DNA of 44,043 nt from a virus: IMG/VR virus record IMGVR_UViG_3300020334_000004, positions 1-44,043 of that record; one strand, 5' to 3'. Below, piece after piece: positions 1 through 6,021 of this stretch. The notes under the pieces are model-generated. The model did no database searches. It had not been told where the DNA came from and worked only from the letters and a program-made list of their open reading frames with translations. Position 1 is the first letter of the stretch. Every line of letters begins with the position of its first letter. Made by a program: the position numbers and the translations under genes.

Positions 1-24
1 CAGTGAACAGGTGTCACAGGGGGA

Positions 25-77
25 GTCGAATCCGCTGCTGGATGCCCTATAATTGGTTCATACCAAGGGAGACACCC
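25..77 (+). promoter_or_regulatory. Early promoter and 5' leader of the first small gene
   Basis: A perfect -10 box TATAAT lies at 48-53. The -35 region around 25-30 is poor. Transcription would start near 60, giving an 18-nt leader that contains the SD-like AAGGGAG. Positions 44-53 and 56-77 are repeated exactly at 291-300 and 303-324 in front of the next gene. The sequence upstream, which includes a TGTCACAGG stretch, looks like a degenerate copy of the hairpin/promoter cassette seen between other early genes, cut by the window edge. Confidence 0.6.
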
Positions 78-245
78 ATGATCACCAACAAAGCATACAT
101 GCTCAAGATCATGAAAAATTGTGAACATGCTGACACTCTGACCCGCATTGAGAAGTTTCAAGTCTTCTGTAACGTCTGTGACAACATGCTCAAAGAGGGT
201 AGAATGACCAAGGCAACTCACAAGCGTTTCACGGAGATCTGGTGA
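78..245 (+). CDS. Hypothetical early protein, 55 aa
   Basis: A 55-aa soluble protein starting MITNKAYMLK, with three Cys and a basic C-terminal half ending KRFTEIW. I do not recognise the family. ATG 78 is preferred over an in-frame ATG at position 3 because a consensus -10 box (48-53) and an SD-like AAGGGAG sit just upstream, an arrangement duplicated before the next gene. The stop at 243-245 runs straight into the next intergenic hairpin/promoter cassette, so this is probably a single-gene early transcription unit. The alternating charged and hydrophobic pattern suggests a small alpha-helical protein. No function is proposed. Confidence 0.7.
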   Translation: MITNKAYMLKIMKNCEHADTLTRIEKFQVFCNVCDNMLKEGRMTKATHKRFTEIW

Positions 246-251
246 CCAGTT

Positions 252-324
252 GCGGAAGTGGCACACAACCGCTTCCATGACCCGCTCCATGCCCTATAAT
301 ATGTTCATACCAAGGGAGACACCC
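252..324 (+). promoter_or_regulatory. Hairpin plus early promoter cassette
   Basis: Directly after the stop codon at 243-245, GGAAG (254-258) can pair with CTTCC (272-276) around a TGGCACA core. The 3' arm coincides with a -35-like TTCCAT (273-278), which is 16 bp from a perfect TATAAT (295-300). The leader 303-324 duplicates 56-77 and carries AAGGGAG. This is one of about ten related cassettes in the early regions. Confidence 0.65.
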
Positions 325-325
325 C

Positions 326-592
326 ATGCAACTGACCAACTCCGCCACCATCGTTGACTTTTTCCCTGAAGCGTTCATCGCTGAGGCATGTGATGAGAAG
401 GGCATGAAAGTTGTCATCAAGCGTTTCAACAAGCGTGTTTATTTCCGTGCTAACGGTATGCGCTCCTACAGCACTGTTGTTGCATCTGACGCTAAGAATG
501 AGTGGGCATCCCGTATTGCTAAAGGCGCAACAGTCACTGGTTTCAACACTGAGAAAATGCCCCGCTCTGAGTATATGCCCTGCTTCTGCTGA
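326..592 (+). CDS. Hypothetical early protein, 88 aa
   Basis: An 88-aa basic protein (MQLTNSATIV...), not recognised. The middle section (about residues 30-60) is rich in Lys and Arg with alternating hydrophobics, which could form a beta-sheet nucleic-acid-binding surface, but that is speculation. The C-terminus contains a CFC tripeptide. ATG 326 follows the repeated leader with SD-like AAGGGAG and a perfect -10 box at 295-300, so it should be transcribed on its own by host RNA polymerase early in infection. Confidence 0.72.
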   Translation: MQLTNSATIVDFFPEAFIAEACDEKGMKVVIKRFNKRVYFRANGMRSYSTVVASDAKNEWASRIAKGATVTGFNTEKMPRSEYMPCFC

Positions 593-659
593 TTCCGAGG
601 GTCTATGTAATTGTGTCTCCTGACGCGAGACCTCCCCTCACTATTTTTTCTTCTCTATC

Positions 660-923
660 ATGAACGCTAAGCAACTTGACCAATTCAAACTCAACTACGC
701 TGAGATGATTGTTGAGGGTATGGATATGGATACGCTGATCACTTTTGCTGTTGAGAGTATTGAGCAGAATATCAAAGATTGGGACGAAGATGATGTGAAG
801 AGTGAGATTCTTGACTATTATGGTGAAGAAACTCTGATGGATTTGATGCCTGAGCAACCACAACAAACCACAGAAATTGGTGCTCTGGAAGCAACTGCTC
901 CTGATTATGGAGTCGGCAAATGA
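660..923 (+). CDS. Hypothetical acidic protein, 87 aa
   Basis: An 87-aa strongly acidic protein (MNAKQLDQFK...). The first 65 residues are predicted helical with many Asp and Glu, followed by a Gln/Pro-rich segment PEQPQQ and a flexible tail. It resembles small acidic hypothetical proteins common in marine T4-like cyanophages, recalled from general familiarity and not looked up. No SD is visible; upstream lies a T-rich stretch (643-648) after a short GTCTC/GAGAC hairpin (615-631). It overlaps the next gene by ATGA at 920-923, so translation is probably coupled. Function unknown; acidity alone is compatible with a nucleic-acid mimic. Confidence 0.75.
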   Translation: MNAKQLDQFKLNYAEMIVEGMDMDTLITFAVESIEQNIKDWDEDDVKSEILDYYGEETLMDLMPEQPQQTTEIGALEATAPDYGVGK

Positions 924-1132
924 ACGTTCAAATCACTGACATTGAGTTTGATTGTTCTCTTGATGATTCTGATTGGAGTGTGTCTGATCAGGTTACAACT
1001 GAAGAGCGTTTGAGTGAAGTTTATGTGGGACAATTTTGGGAAGCGGATGATGAAGAAGATTTGATTGATGAGATCTCAACTGCATCAGGTTGGTGCATTA
1101 AATCTATTGACTATCGCCACGTTCTGAAATGA
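920..1132 (+). CDS. Hypothetical acidic protein, 70 aa
   Basis: A 70-aa acidic protein starting MNVQITDIEF, with a conserved-looking core WEADDEEDLIDEIS and a C-terminal block SGWCIKSIDYRHVLK that I associate with a recurring cyanophage small-protein family of unknown function. The start is fixed by the ATGA overlap with the previous stop, and the gene overlaps the following ligase-like gene by 4 bases (1129-1132). The three genes at 660-2040 therefore read as one translationally coupled unit. No catalytic motif is visible. Confidence 0.8.
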   Translation: MNVQITDIEFDCSLDDSDWSVSDQVTTEERLSEVYVGQFWEADDEEDLIDEISTASGWCIKSIDYRHVLK

Positions 1133-2040
1133 AAAACTTGCATTTGCAACATCCTGAAGATACCATCCTGACTGGTGATCTTTCTGTGCTTGATTGGTTC
1201 CTTGCACCGTCTACAATGTCGGTGAAGATTGATGGTGCTCCTGCTATTGTTTGGGGCACAAATCCTCAGACAAAGAAGTTTTTTGTTGGCACTAAAAGTG
1301 TGTTCAACAAAGTGAAGGTTAAGATCAATCATTCGCATGAAGAAATTGATGAGAATCATGAAGGTGCTGTAGCAATCATTCTGCATTGTGCGCTTGATTG
1401 TCTCCCACGGACAGAAGGTATTGTTCAGGGTGACTTTATTGGTTTTGGTGGTGATGATACTTACCAACCAAATACTGTAACCTATGTGTTTGATCAAAAA
1501 CTTGAAGAAAATATCATTGTAGCACCACATACATTCTATACTACAGATGGTGATTTGCGTGATGCCGAAGCACATCCATTGTGTTCTTGGAACTTTGAGT
1601 TGAATCTTATGAGCACAGAAAAGTGTAAGTTTGTTCAACCTAACGCATGGATGGCGGATGAAGACTTCACTGAGATCGTGAAGTTTGCGCGGATGATGTC
1701 CCAGATGTGTGAGTTTGTCGATGATAAAAAGGCGATGAAGATCAAAAAGGTGATTAACACTTTCCTAAAAACCGCTGCCGACTTGGACGCGGAGGCACTG
1801 GCGCTCGCTGCCGAATGTGACGTGAACTTAATGCGTTTTTGGAAGTTAATCCACACGATTAAGATGGATATGCTATCAATATGCTCCAATAATGGTCCCA
1901 GAGCAGTCATTGGAGGGTTCATTGTGGACGGTGAAGGTTATGTTAGGAGCAATACTTACGGCATGATGAAGTTGGTTGATCGGGAGGTGTTCAGCGCAGT
2001 AAATTTTAGCAGTGGACGGTTCTCTAAACTGTCCACCTGA
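1129..2040 (+). CDS. Ligase/nucleotidyltransferase-like protein (KxDG motif)
   Basis: A 303-aa protein with features of the covalent nucleotidyltransferase (DNA/RNA ligase and capping enzyme) superfamily. Residues 33-36 read KIDG, matching motif I (KxDG) with K33 as the candidate adenylated lysine. A block VQGDFIG near residues 99-105 looks like motif III, and near the C-terminus GGFIVDGEGYVR then GMMKLVDRE resemble motifs IV and V. Known ligases of this fold join nucleic-acid ends using ATP; the substrate here is unknown. It may belong to the phage family DUF6267, but I could not check that. It is coupled by ATGA to the gene before it, and a 10-bp hairpin (2012-2036) covers its last codons. 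It could equally be an inactive or non-ligase member of the superfamily. Confidence 0.72.
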   Translation: MKNLHLQHPEDTILTGDLSVLDWFLAPSTMSVKIDGAPAIVWGTNPQTKKFFVGTKSVFNKVKVKINHSHEEIDENHEGAVAIILHCALDCLPRTEGIVQGDFIGFGGDDTYQPNTVTYVFDQKLEENIIVAPHTFYTTDGDLRDAEAHPLCSWNFELNLMSTEKCKFVQPNAWMADEDFTEIVKFARMMSQMCEFVDDKKAMKIKKVINTFLKTAADLDAEALALAAECDVNLMRFWKLIHTIKMDMLSICSNNGPRAVIGGFIVDGEGYVRSNTYGMMKLVDREVFSAVNFSSGRFSKLST

Positions 2041-2070
2041 CCCCCACGGGCACCACTACTCTGCTATACT
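2012..2070 (+). promoter_or_regulatory. Hairpin over a stop codon followed by an early promoter
   Basis: GTGGACGGTT (2012-2021) pairs with AACTGTCCAC (2027-2036) around the 5-nt loop CTCTA, with a single G-U pair. The hairpin ends one base before the TGA of the ligase-like gene. A -10 box TATACT (2065-2070) follows, without a clear -35. Transcription would start near 2077, about 19 nt before the next ATG. There is no T tract, so this is better described as a transcript-end or processing structure than as a classical terminator. Confidence 0.5.
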
Positions 2071-2095
2071 TACAAAGTAATCGACAGACAGGTTC

Positions 2096-2326
2096 ATGAC
2101 TGATTTCACTGACGACCAACGGGTTGAAATGATTGAGAACCAGTGCGAACATATCATCTCCCTGTGTGAGACCTACGTTGAGGGAGACACCCTGAAAGAC
2201 GTGGGAAACATCCGCGCACTCTATGAGGAGTATGGGGAGTGGTTGGACACCTATAACGCCGTGGAGGGTGCTCCTGAGGAGTATATCACTGCATGGGCTC
2301 CGAACCTCCTGGACTGTGCCAGTTGA
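2096..2326 (+). CDS. Hypothetical acidic protein, 76 aa
   Basis: A 76-aa very acidic, mostly helical protein (MTDFTDDQRV...), with Cys at two sites early and one near the end (LLDCAS). Not recognised. It follows a TATACT -10 box at 2065-2070 and ends directly in the next hairpin/promoter cassette, whose CCAGTT core overlaps the stop codon. That suggests a monocistronic early transcript. Function unknown. Confidence 0.7.
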   Translation: MTDFTDDQRVEMIENQCEHIISLCETYVEGDTLKDVGNIRALYEEYGEWLDTYNAVEGAPEEYITAWAPNLLDCAS

Positions 2327-2373
2327 GGAACTGGACCACGGGAGGTTCCACCACCCCTCCCATGCCCTATAAT
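2317..2373 (+). promoter_or_regulatory. Hairpin plus early promoter cassette
   Basis: GGAAC (2327-2331) pairs with GTTCC (2345-2349); the 3' arm overlaps the -35-like TTCCAC (2346-2351), which is 16 bp from a perfect TATAAT (2368-2373). The sequence CATGCCCTATAAT matches the promoter at 288-300. Transcription would start near 2380, 16 nt before the next ATG. It appears to drive the long run of overlapping genes from 2396 to 5325. Confidence 0.65.
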
Positions 2374-2395
2374 AAGTTCATCAACGCAAGACACC

Positions 2396-2545
2396 ATGCT
2401 TCACCGACTGCCTAACGGCAACCTGCTCTACTTGCCAGGTCACCTTACCCCGTACCAAGCACGGAAGCGGATGGAGGAGGATGCTAAGCGTTCTACTAAA
2501 AAAGACGGACGCAACCTGTTCACCGAAATGTTTGGAGATTCATGA
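2396..2545 (+). CDS. Hypothetical basic protein, 49 aa
   Basis: A short 49-aa gene starting ATG at 2396 (MLHRLPNGNL...), basic in its centre (QARKRMEEDAKRSTKKDGR). It begins 23 bases after a perfect -10 box, and its TGA (2543-2545) overlaps the next ATG as ATGA. Both placements support it as a real gene despite its size. It is the first of fourteen tightly packed genes. Function unknown; the Arg/Lys cluster could bind nucleic acid. Confidence 0.7.
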   Translation: MLHRLPNGNLLYLPGHLTPYQARKRMEEDAKRSTKKDGRNLFTEMFGDS

Positions 2546-2784
2546 CCATCACTGCTGCTACTTCTGCCGACTGGATCGACTTCTGGGAAAACGAAATGCC
2601 TTCAAACGTTGAAATGAATCAAGAGCAAATCACTGCAATGCTGACTGTTTCCGAAAACATTCAGGAACAGATTGAGATTGCTGGTGAACTATGGGAGATG
2701 AGTGACTTTGAAGTCAACGCTCTGTGTGGTATCGTTGCTGATGCTTTCGCTGACCAAGGTATCAAGATGGAGGCGCTGGTATGA
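2542..2784 (+). CDS. Hypothetical acidic protein, 80 aa
   Basis: An 80-aa acidic, helix-rich protein (MTITAATSAD...), containing two Trp in the first 20 residues and ending GIKMEALV. Not recognised. It overlaps its upstream neighbour (ATGA at 2542-2545) and its downstream neighbour (ATGA at 2781-2784), so it is probably translated by coupling within the 2396-5325 operon. No transmembrane segment or catalytic motif is visible. Confidence 0.75.
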   Translation: MTITAATSADWIDFWENEMPSNVEMNQEQITAMLTVSENIQEQIEIAGELWEMSDFEVNALCGIVADAFADQGIKMEALV

Positions 2785-2981
2785 ACACCACCACCGCAGA
2801 ATATCTGGTTTCAGTGAGAACTGACGAGGGTACATTATCAGTGTTCAGGACAATGCCCACACGCCCTAAGACACAAAAGGGTATCAAATCCCACAATAAC
2901 AAACTGGAAAAGTGGGCAATGGAAAAGTATCCCAACTGGCAAGAGATCAACATCATCCCCACATTTGAGGTTTCCAAATGA
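2781..2981 (+). CDS. Hypothetical protein, 66 aa
   Basis: A 66-aa basic protein (MNTTTAEYLV...). The N-terminal third looks like two beta strands (EYLVSVRT, LSVFRTM), followed by a Lys-rich helix (KSHNNKLEKWAMEK) and a final strand. Not recognised. The start is set by the ATGA overlap and by a weak GGAGG upstream (2769-2773); the end overlaps the next ATG by 4 bases. Confidence 0.75.
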   Translation: MNTTTAEYLVSVRTDEGTLSVFRTMPTRPKTQKGIKSHNNKLEKWAMEKYPNWQEINIIPTFEVSK

Positions 2982-3271
2982 ACTACACTCTCAAACAACT
3001 CCAAGATCGCGTTAATCGTCTGATTGAACAACAAGGTGAAGATGCACATTGTGCAGCGTGGATTTACACCAAAGAAGATTGTAAAGTGATTGATGGTATA
3101 ATTCTTGAGGAGCAGGATACTTATCCTTGCGAAGAACATCCTGAATTGGCAGAACGTATTTTCAATGATGTTGGGAACATTGATTACATCTACACGGTGA
3201 TTCAAGAGTGTGTGGATGAAGTAACTGAAGAGCAATGGGTACAGTATCAACAAGAATTGCAGGAGGTTTGA
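2978..3271 (+). CDS. Conserved cyanophage-type hypothetical protein, 97 aa
   Basis: A 97-aa acidic protein (MNYTLKQLQD...). Its layout is an N-terminal helix LQDRVNRLIEQQGEDAHCAAWIYTKEDC followed by an acidic stretch and a segment NDVGNIDYIYTVIQ. I recognise this pattern as a recurrent small-protein type in marine T4-like cyanophages, with no known function; this is from memory. It overlaps the previous gene by 4 bases, and its TGA (3269-3271) shares one base with the next ATG. Confidence 0.8.
   Translation: MNYTLKQLQDRVNRLIEQQGEDAHCAAWIYTKEDCKVIDGIILEEQDTYPCEEHPELAERIFNDVGNIDYIYTVIQECVDEVTEEQWVQYQQELQEV
3261..3266 (+). promoter_or_regulatory. Strong ribosome binding site AGGAGG
   Basis: A full AGGAGG lies at 3261-3266, 5 to 8 bases before two consecutive ATG codons (3271 and 3274). 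It selects the start near 3271 over the longer in-frame start at 3235. A second AGGAGG at 3404-3409 precedes ATG 3419. Confidence 0.75.
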
Positions 3272-3426
3272 TGATGACACCACAACTTGAAATGCACATT
3301 GGTGAATTAGACAAAAGCATTATTGCATTGTCCAAACGTAAGTTGAAACTTCTTCAAGAAGTCAACGACATCAACGAAACCATTTCTTTTCTTCGCCAAC
3401 AACAGGAGGACTTATCTAATGTGTGA
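3271..3426 (+). CDS. Hypothetical coiled-coil protein, 51 aa
   Basis: A 51-aa protein starting MMTPQLEMHI. Nearly the whole length shows a heptad-like hydrophobic spacing (IGELDKSIIALSKRKLKLL, then VNDINETISFL), so it is probably one long helix or coiled coil. The start at 3271 or 3274 is chosen because of the perfect AGGAGG at 3261-3266. The 3' end overlaps the next gene by 8 bases. Function unknown; a small coiled coil of this type could act by binding a host protein. Confidence 0.72.
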   Translation: MMTPQLEMHIGELDKSIIALSKRKLKLLQEVNDINETISFLRQQQEDLSNV

Positions 3427-3595
3427 AATGAACGTGACCAAACAGGAACTGGATCTAATCATCGGACGCCTGCAAGATGCGATCAATGTGTGTCATACTG
3501 CCCCAGAGAATCAGGATGAAGGTTGGCCTTACGCGACAGGATTTGCCAGGTCAGCGATGCAGGGAGCAGTGGATGATTTACGCCGACTGATGTGA
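3419..3595 (+). CDS. Hypothetical protein, 58 aa
   Basis: A 58-aa protein (MCEMNVTKQE...) starting at ATG 3419, which is preceded by AGGAGGA at 3404-3410. It consists of two predicted helices, LDLIIGRLQDAINVC and FARSAMQGAVDDLRRLM, separated by a short linker with GWPYAT. It overlaps the upstream gene by 8 bases in a different frame. Not recognised. Another in-frame Met (residue 4) is possible but less well spaced from the SD. Confidence 0.7.
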   Translation: MCEMNVTKQELDLIIGRLQDAINVCHTAPENQDEGWPYATGFARSAMQGAVDDLRRLM

Positions 3596-3601
3596 TATAA
3601 T
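3596..3601 (+). promoter_or_regulatory. Possible internal -10 box
   Basis: A perfect TATAAT (3596-3601) lies immediately after the stop at 3593-3595 and 26 bases before the next ATG. No convincing -35 is seen at 17 bp, so this is only a candidate internal promoter for the second half of the operon. Confidence 0.35.
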
Positions 3602-3626
3602 TAGAGTTGTAGAGATCAATAGCACA

Positions 3627-3839
3627 ATGACTCAAGAAAAGAAAGTATCACTCAACGTACAAGAGATTGGTGTTTTACTTTCTGCGCTACAACTCTTAGA
3701 TCATTCAGATGAGCATCATATTGCCAAACATTATGGCAGCGCACCTTCACTTTACAATCGCCTAAAAGAGATTTATGATGGAATGGACTCTTCAATCTGC
3801 GGAATAGAAGTTGACCCAATCTGTGAACCCTCTTTCTGA
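3627..3839 (+). CDS. Hypothetical protein, 70 aa
   Basis: A 70-aa protein (MTQEKKVSLN...) with a central helix EIGVLLSALQLLD followed by HSDEHHIAKHYG and a helical LYNRLKEIYDGMDSS. The His-rich patch (three His within six residues) is notable but is not a recognised metal site. A TATAAT at 3596-3601 could give it its own promoter; otherwise it belongs to the 2396-5325 operon. Function unknown. Confidence 0.72.
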   Translation: MTQEKKVSLNVQEIGVLLSALQLLDHSDEHHIAKHYGSAPSLYNRLKEIYDGMDSSICGIEVDPICEPSF

Positions 3840-3846
3840 ACTTTTT

Positions 3847-4032
3847 ATGAACGACCAAGACATTGAACAATTCATCAAAGCATTTGATGATTTCATGCAA
3901 CATGCCGAAACTGAGATTGATGCCCATCAAAAGTGGAAAGAAGCAGAAGAATACACCAATCAATTTTTTGAAGAGAGAGCAGCAGAACTTGAAGTGACTG
4001 TTGATTATTATATGCAGGAGTTTGTCCAATGA
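3847..4032 (+). CDS. Hypothetical acidic helical protein, 61 aa
   Basis: A 61-aa, acidic, helix-rich protein (MNDQDIEQFI...). ATG 3847, 7 bases after the previous stop, is chosen over an in-frame TTG at 3811 that would overlap the previous gene by 29 bases. No SD is evident, so reinitiation after the upstream stop is likely. The C-terminus overlaps the next ATG by 4 bases (ATGA at 4029). Function unknown. Confidence 0.7.
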   Translation: MNDQDIEQFIKAFDDFMQHAETEIDAHQKWKEAEEYTNQFFEERAAELEVTVDYYMQEFVQ

Positions 4033-4190
4033 ATTTTAATGTCGAAGAACTAAAGTACCTGCAGCATGTTTTACGTTCTACCGATTCTTATACTATTGCT
4101 AGGGGTCGCGAACATGTTACCCCAACAGTGAACCACTACAAATTGATAGATAAAATCAAGATGTACGAGGACCGATTGCGTTATGGATGA
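4029..4190 (+). CDS. Hypothetical protein, 53 aa
   Basis: A 53-aa gene starting at ATG 4029 (MNFNVEELKY...), with a helix at each end and a central segment TIARGREHVTP. It is fixed by an ATGA overlap at its start, with CAGGAG at 4015-4020 as SD, and by an 8-base overlap with the next gene. The mixed charge and lack of motifs leave its role open. Confidence 0.7.
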   Translation: MNFNVEELKYLQHVLRSTDSYTIARGREHVTPTVNHYKLIDKIKMYEDRLRYG

Positions 4191-4368
4191 CATCACAAAG
4201 TTAATCCTGGCAAAGTATCAAGTTGAAAACATTATTGAACTGATCAAGGACAATCCTTATCGACAGTATATGTTCATGCATTTGAATCCTGTTTTTTATG
4301 AATTGGAGCGACAGTTGACGAATCTTACCATTGCTGATAAAATTAAAACAACTCAAACAGAGGAATGA
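4183..4368 (+). CDS. Hypothetical helical protein, 61 aa
   Basis: A 61-aa protein (MDDITKLILA...) formed mostly of two amphipathic helices, with NPYRQYMFMHLNP in the turn. It starts inside the preceding gene (8-base overlap) and ends with ATGA overlapping the next. An upstream GAGG within ACGAGGACC (4165-4173) may serve as a weak SD. Not recognised. Confidence 0.72.
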   Translation: MDDITKLILAKYQVENIIELIKDNPYRQYMFMHLNPVFYELERQLTNLTIADKIKTTQTEE

Positions 4369-4598
4369 AAAGTCTTTACATTGTTGACTACTGGGTGCCT
4401 TTTCCCCAATCTGAATATGGTGGAGTTGTGAATTTGATTGCTGGTTCTGATGCTGAAGCATTTGAATTGTGTGCAGATGACGAACAATTAACAATTCCTG
4501 GGTATGAAGATCGAATCATGCCTAATATACTCAGGGCACAAAAGTTTGCTCTGGTTGATGAATACGAATCTGGAATTATCGACGCTTTTACGACATGA
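4365..4598 (+). CDS. Conserved cyanophage-type hypothetical protein, 77 aa
   Basis: A 77-aa acidic protein starting MKSLYIVDYWVPFPQSEYGG. The N-terminal strand followed by GGVVNLIAGSDAEAFELC suggests a small alpha/beta fold. The YIVDYWVPFP-x-SEYGG block is familiar from other cyanophage small proteins of unknown function, from memory. It is coupled by ATGA to both neighbours (4365 and 4595). Confidence 0.8.
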   Translation: MKSLYIVDYWVPFPQSEYGGVVNLIAGSDAEAFELCADDEQLTIPGYEDRIMPNILRAQKFALVDEYESGIIDAFTT

Positions 4599-4765
4599 CT
4601 AACAAACGGTATCGCATTGAAGAATTATCCACCAACGGATGGGATTTGGCAGATGAGGAACATCACTGCACAGGATTGACGCAAGACGAAGCACAGGACA
4701 AGTACAATTCATTGATCAACGAAGGTATCAACCCCAAGCGATTGCGTGTCATCCGTGAACAGTGA
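4595..4765 (+). CDS. Conserved cyanophage-type hypothetical protein, 56 aa
   Basis: A 56-aa protein (MTNKRYRIEE...) with the layout strand, GW, CTGLTQDEAQDKYNSLINEGINPKRLRVIRE. The LTQDEAQ...KY..L..EG..P.RL pattern resembles a small sporulation-related-like or gamma-butyrobetaine-like alpha/beta unit seen in several cyanophage small proteins, but no function is known. It begins with the ATGA overlap and runs 11 bases into the next gene. Confidence 0.75.
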   Translation: MTNKRYRIEELSTNGWDLADEEHHCTGLTQDEAQDKYNSLINEGINPKRLRVIREQ

Positions 4766-5051
4766 ACTCCCAGCATCATTCAACCATGAACCACCAACAG
4801 GATACAGATACGAGGTCATTCGTAAGAACGCTAATGTTCTTGCAATTTGGACTGTATGTAACCCTGGGTTTGTTTACAATGATGGTAATGACATTCGTTG
4901 TATCTGGGGATTCTACAATCCAAAGAAACAACAATACTTTGCCCCAGTCAATTCAACCAAAGTAGGAGAACCAGTTGACTTCATTAACACCACGCCCTAC
5001 AGCGCAATGCAACTCAACTTCAACCCCCTTGAGCAACTCTTATTCACCTAG
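4755..5051 (+). CDS. Conserved cyanophage-type hypothetical protein, 98 aa
   Basis: Reads (M)NSELPASFNHEPPTGYRYEV and continues with a beta-rich sequence containing two aromatic blocks, CIWGFYNPKKQQYFAPVNS and VDFINTTPYSAMQLN. I recognise the type from cyanophage early regions; its function is unknown. GTG 4755 is favoured because similar proteins begin MNSE; a GTG at 4746 is also in frame. The start lies within the end of the previous gene (11-base overlap). Confidence 0.72.
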   Translation: MNSELPASFNHEPPTGYRYEVIRKNANVLAIWTVCNPGFVYNDGNDIRCIWGFYNPKKQQYFAPVNSTKVGEPVDFINTTPYSAMQLNFNPLEQLLFT

Positions 5052-5325
5052 AGTTGATGATTATGTAAGGTGGGTAGATTCTTTAGGAAGAGTTACAGAA
5101 GGGTGGGTTTATTTTCATAGTGAGCATTACATTACGATAGAAGTTGGTGTCAAGGACAAACCCTATTGTGAGTACACAAGGAATGAGAAGCATAAGAAAG
5201 TTCATTGCTTGGTATGTTGTTTCCCCCATGATTGGAAAGACTTACAATACATCAAGAATAGGAGAGATCCAATAGACATAGACACTTACAAGTCTCAGGA
5301 AGGTAGATACCAAGATCCTCAGTAA
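5029..5325 (+). CDS. Hypothetical protein with a beta-barrel-like domain, 98 aa
   Basis: The core DDYVRWVDSLGRVTEGWVYF, then HYITIEVGVKDKP, looks like consecutive strands of a small SH3/KOW-like barrel, followed by YTRNEKHKKVHCLVCC and a Lys/Arg-rich tail ending RYQDPQ. The type is common in cyanophages, with unknown function. The start is uncertain: no ATG exists in frame. TTG 5029 overlaps the previous gene by 23 bases and is taken as most likely; TTG 4975 would add 18 residues of low-complexity sequence. It is the last gene of the 2396-5325 run. Confidence 0.68.
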   Translation: MSNSYSPRVDDYVRWVDSLGRVTEGWVYFHSEHYITIEVGVKDKPYCEYTRNEKHKKVHCLVCCFPHDWKDLQYIKNRRDPIDIDTYKSQEGRYQDPQ

Positions 5326-5350
5326 CAAGTTACTTCATCCCTCAGTAATT

Positions 5351-5358
5351 TCTAAATA
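5351..5358 (+). promoter_or_regulatory. Late-type promoter (TCTAAATA)
   Basis: TCTAAATA is one mismatch from the T4 late promoter TATAAATA. It lies about 38 bases before the HicA-like gene, in the 70-base gap that follows the small-gene operon, so it probably marks a switch from early to late transcription. Confidence 0.5.
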
Positions 5359-5395
5359 CTTCCGAGGTTCTTTACGAGTTGAGTCGCGCCCGAAA

Positions 5396-6016
5396 ATGAA
5401 CATAATAACTGAAGGAAAAGGAGCAGCGTTTATAAAGTTAGCGCAGAAGTACGGCGCTAAACTTATAAGAAGTAAGAAGCATAATATCTTCAGAGATGCA
5501 GCGGGGCATCAGATTACTGCGCCTAAGACTACATCAGACTTCCGTGCGATTAAAAACTTCGAGGCGGAATTGAAGGGGAGAGGGTTTGTTAATCAAGAGA
5601 CAGTCTCAAAGGTCAAAGGTGCTTTGACTGGACCGAAAACAACGGTGCTGAAACCGAGTGTAAAATCAACTCCCAGTAAGCAAACAACGTTCAAGGATTT
5701 CACACAAAAGTATCAACCTAATGTTCAAGGTCCAAAAAGATCTGAGTTACAAGTACAGGCAGATCATATATTGAGGACAGTAAAGAAGAATAGAAAGATG
5801 ATAACAAAGGCACAGTTAGATTCATTAAAGATCTCACAGAAAGAAAAGGATAAGTTAATTGCACAGGGATTGGTTAATATGGGAGAGAGTGTGTTACCTA
5901 CTACAGGAGCAGGTAAAGAGAAAGCAGTACAGAGAGGATTGGAGAAGTTAGATAAAAAATATACGAAGATGTATAATGATGTAAATTCAGTACCTAAAGA
6001 TAGAGGTAAAGCATAG
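5396..6016 (+). CDS. HicA-like domain basic protein, 206 aa
   Basis: The N-terminal 60 residues (FIKLAQKYGAKLIRSKKH, then NIFRD..GHQITAPKTTSDFRAIKN) resemble the HicA/YcfA small dsRNA-binding-like fold: helix, strand with KKH-x-x-x-R, strand with G..(I/V)T.P. In HicA toxins a conserved His in this strand is catalytic for mRNA cleavage; here H29 is a candidate. The remaining 140 residues are Lys-rich and low in aromatics, probably helical and nucleic-acid-binding. There is no HicB-like antitoxin next door. A late-type promoter at 5351-5358 and AT-rich codon use set it apart from the early genes, so it may be packaged or act late. The fold call is an inference; it could simply be a basic virion protein. 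Confidence 0.62.
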   Translation: MNIITEGKGAAFIKLAQKYGAKLIRSKKHNIFRDAAGHQITAPKTTSDFRAIKNFEAELKGRGFVNQETVSKVKGALTGPKTTVLKPSVKSTPSKQTTFKDFTQKYQPNVQGPKRSELQVQADHILRTVKKNRKMITKAQLDSLKISQKEKDKLIAQGLVNMGESVLPTTGAGKEKAVQRGLEKLDKKYTKMYNDVNSVPKDRGKA

Positions 6017-6021
6017 GTTGA

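Noticed and set aside
593-659. Possible terminator with T-run at 643-648
   Set aside because: The GTCTC/GAGAC stem (615-619 with 627-631) is only 5 bp and ends 12 bases before the T-run, so it is not convincing as an intrinsic terminator.
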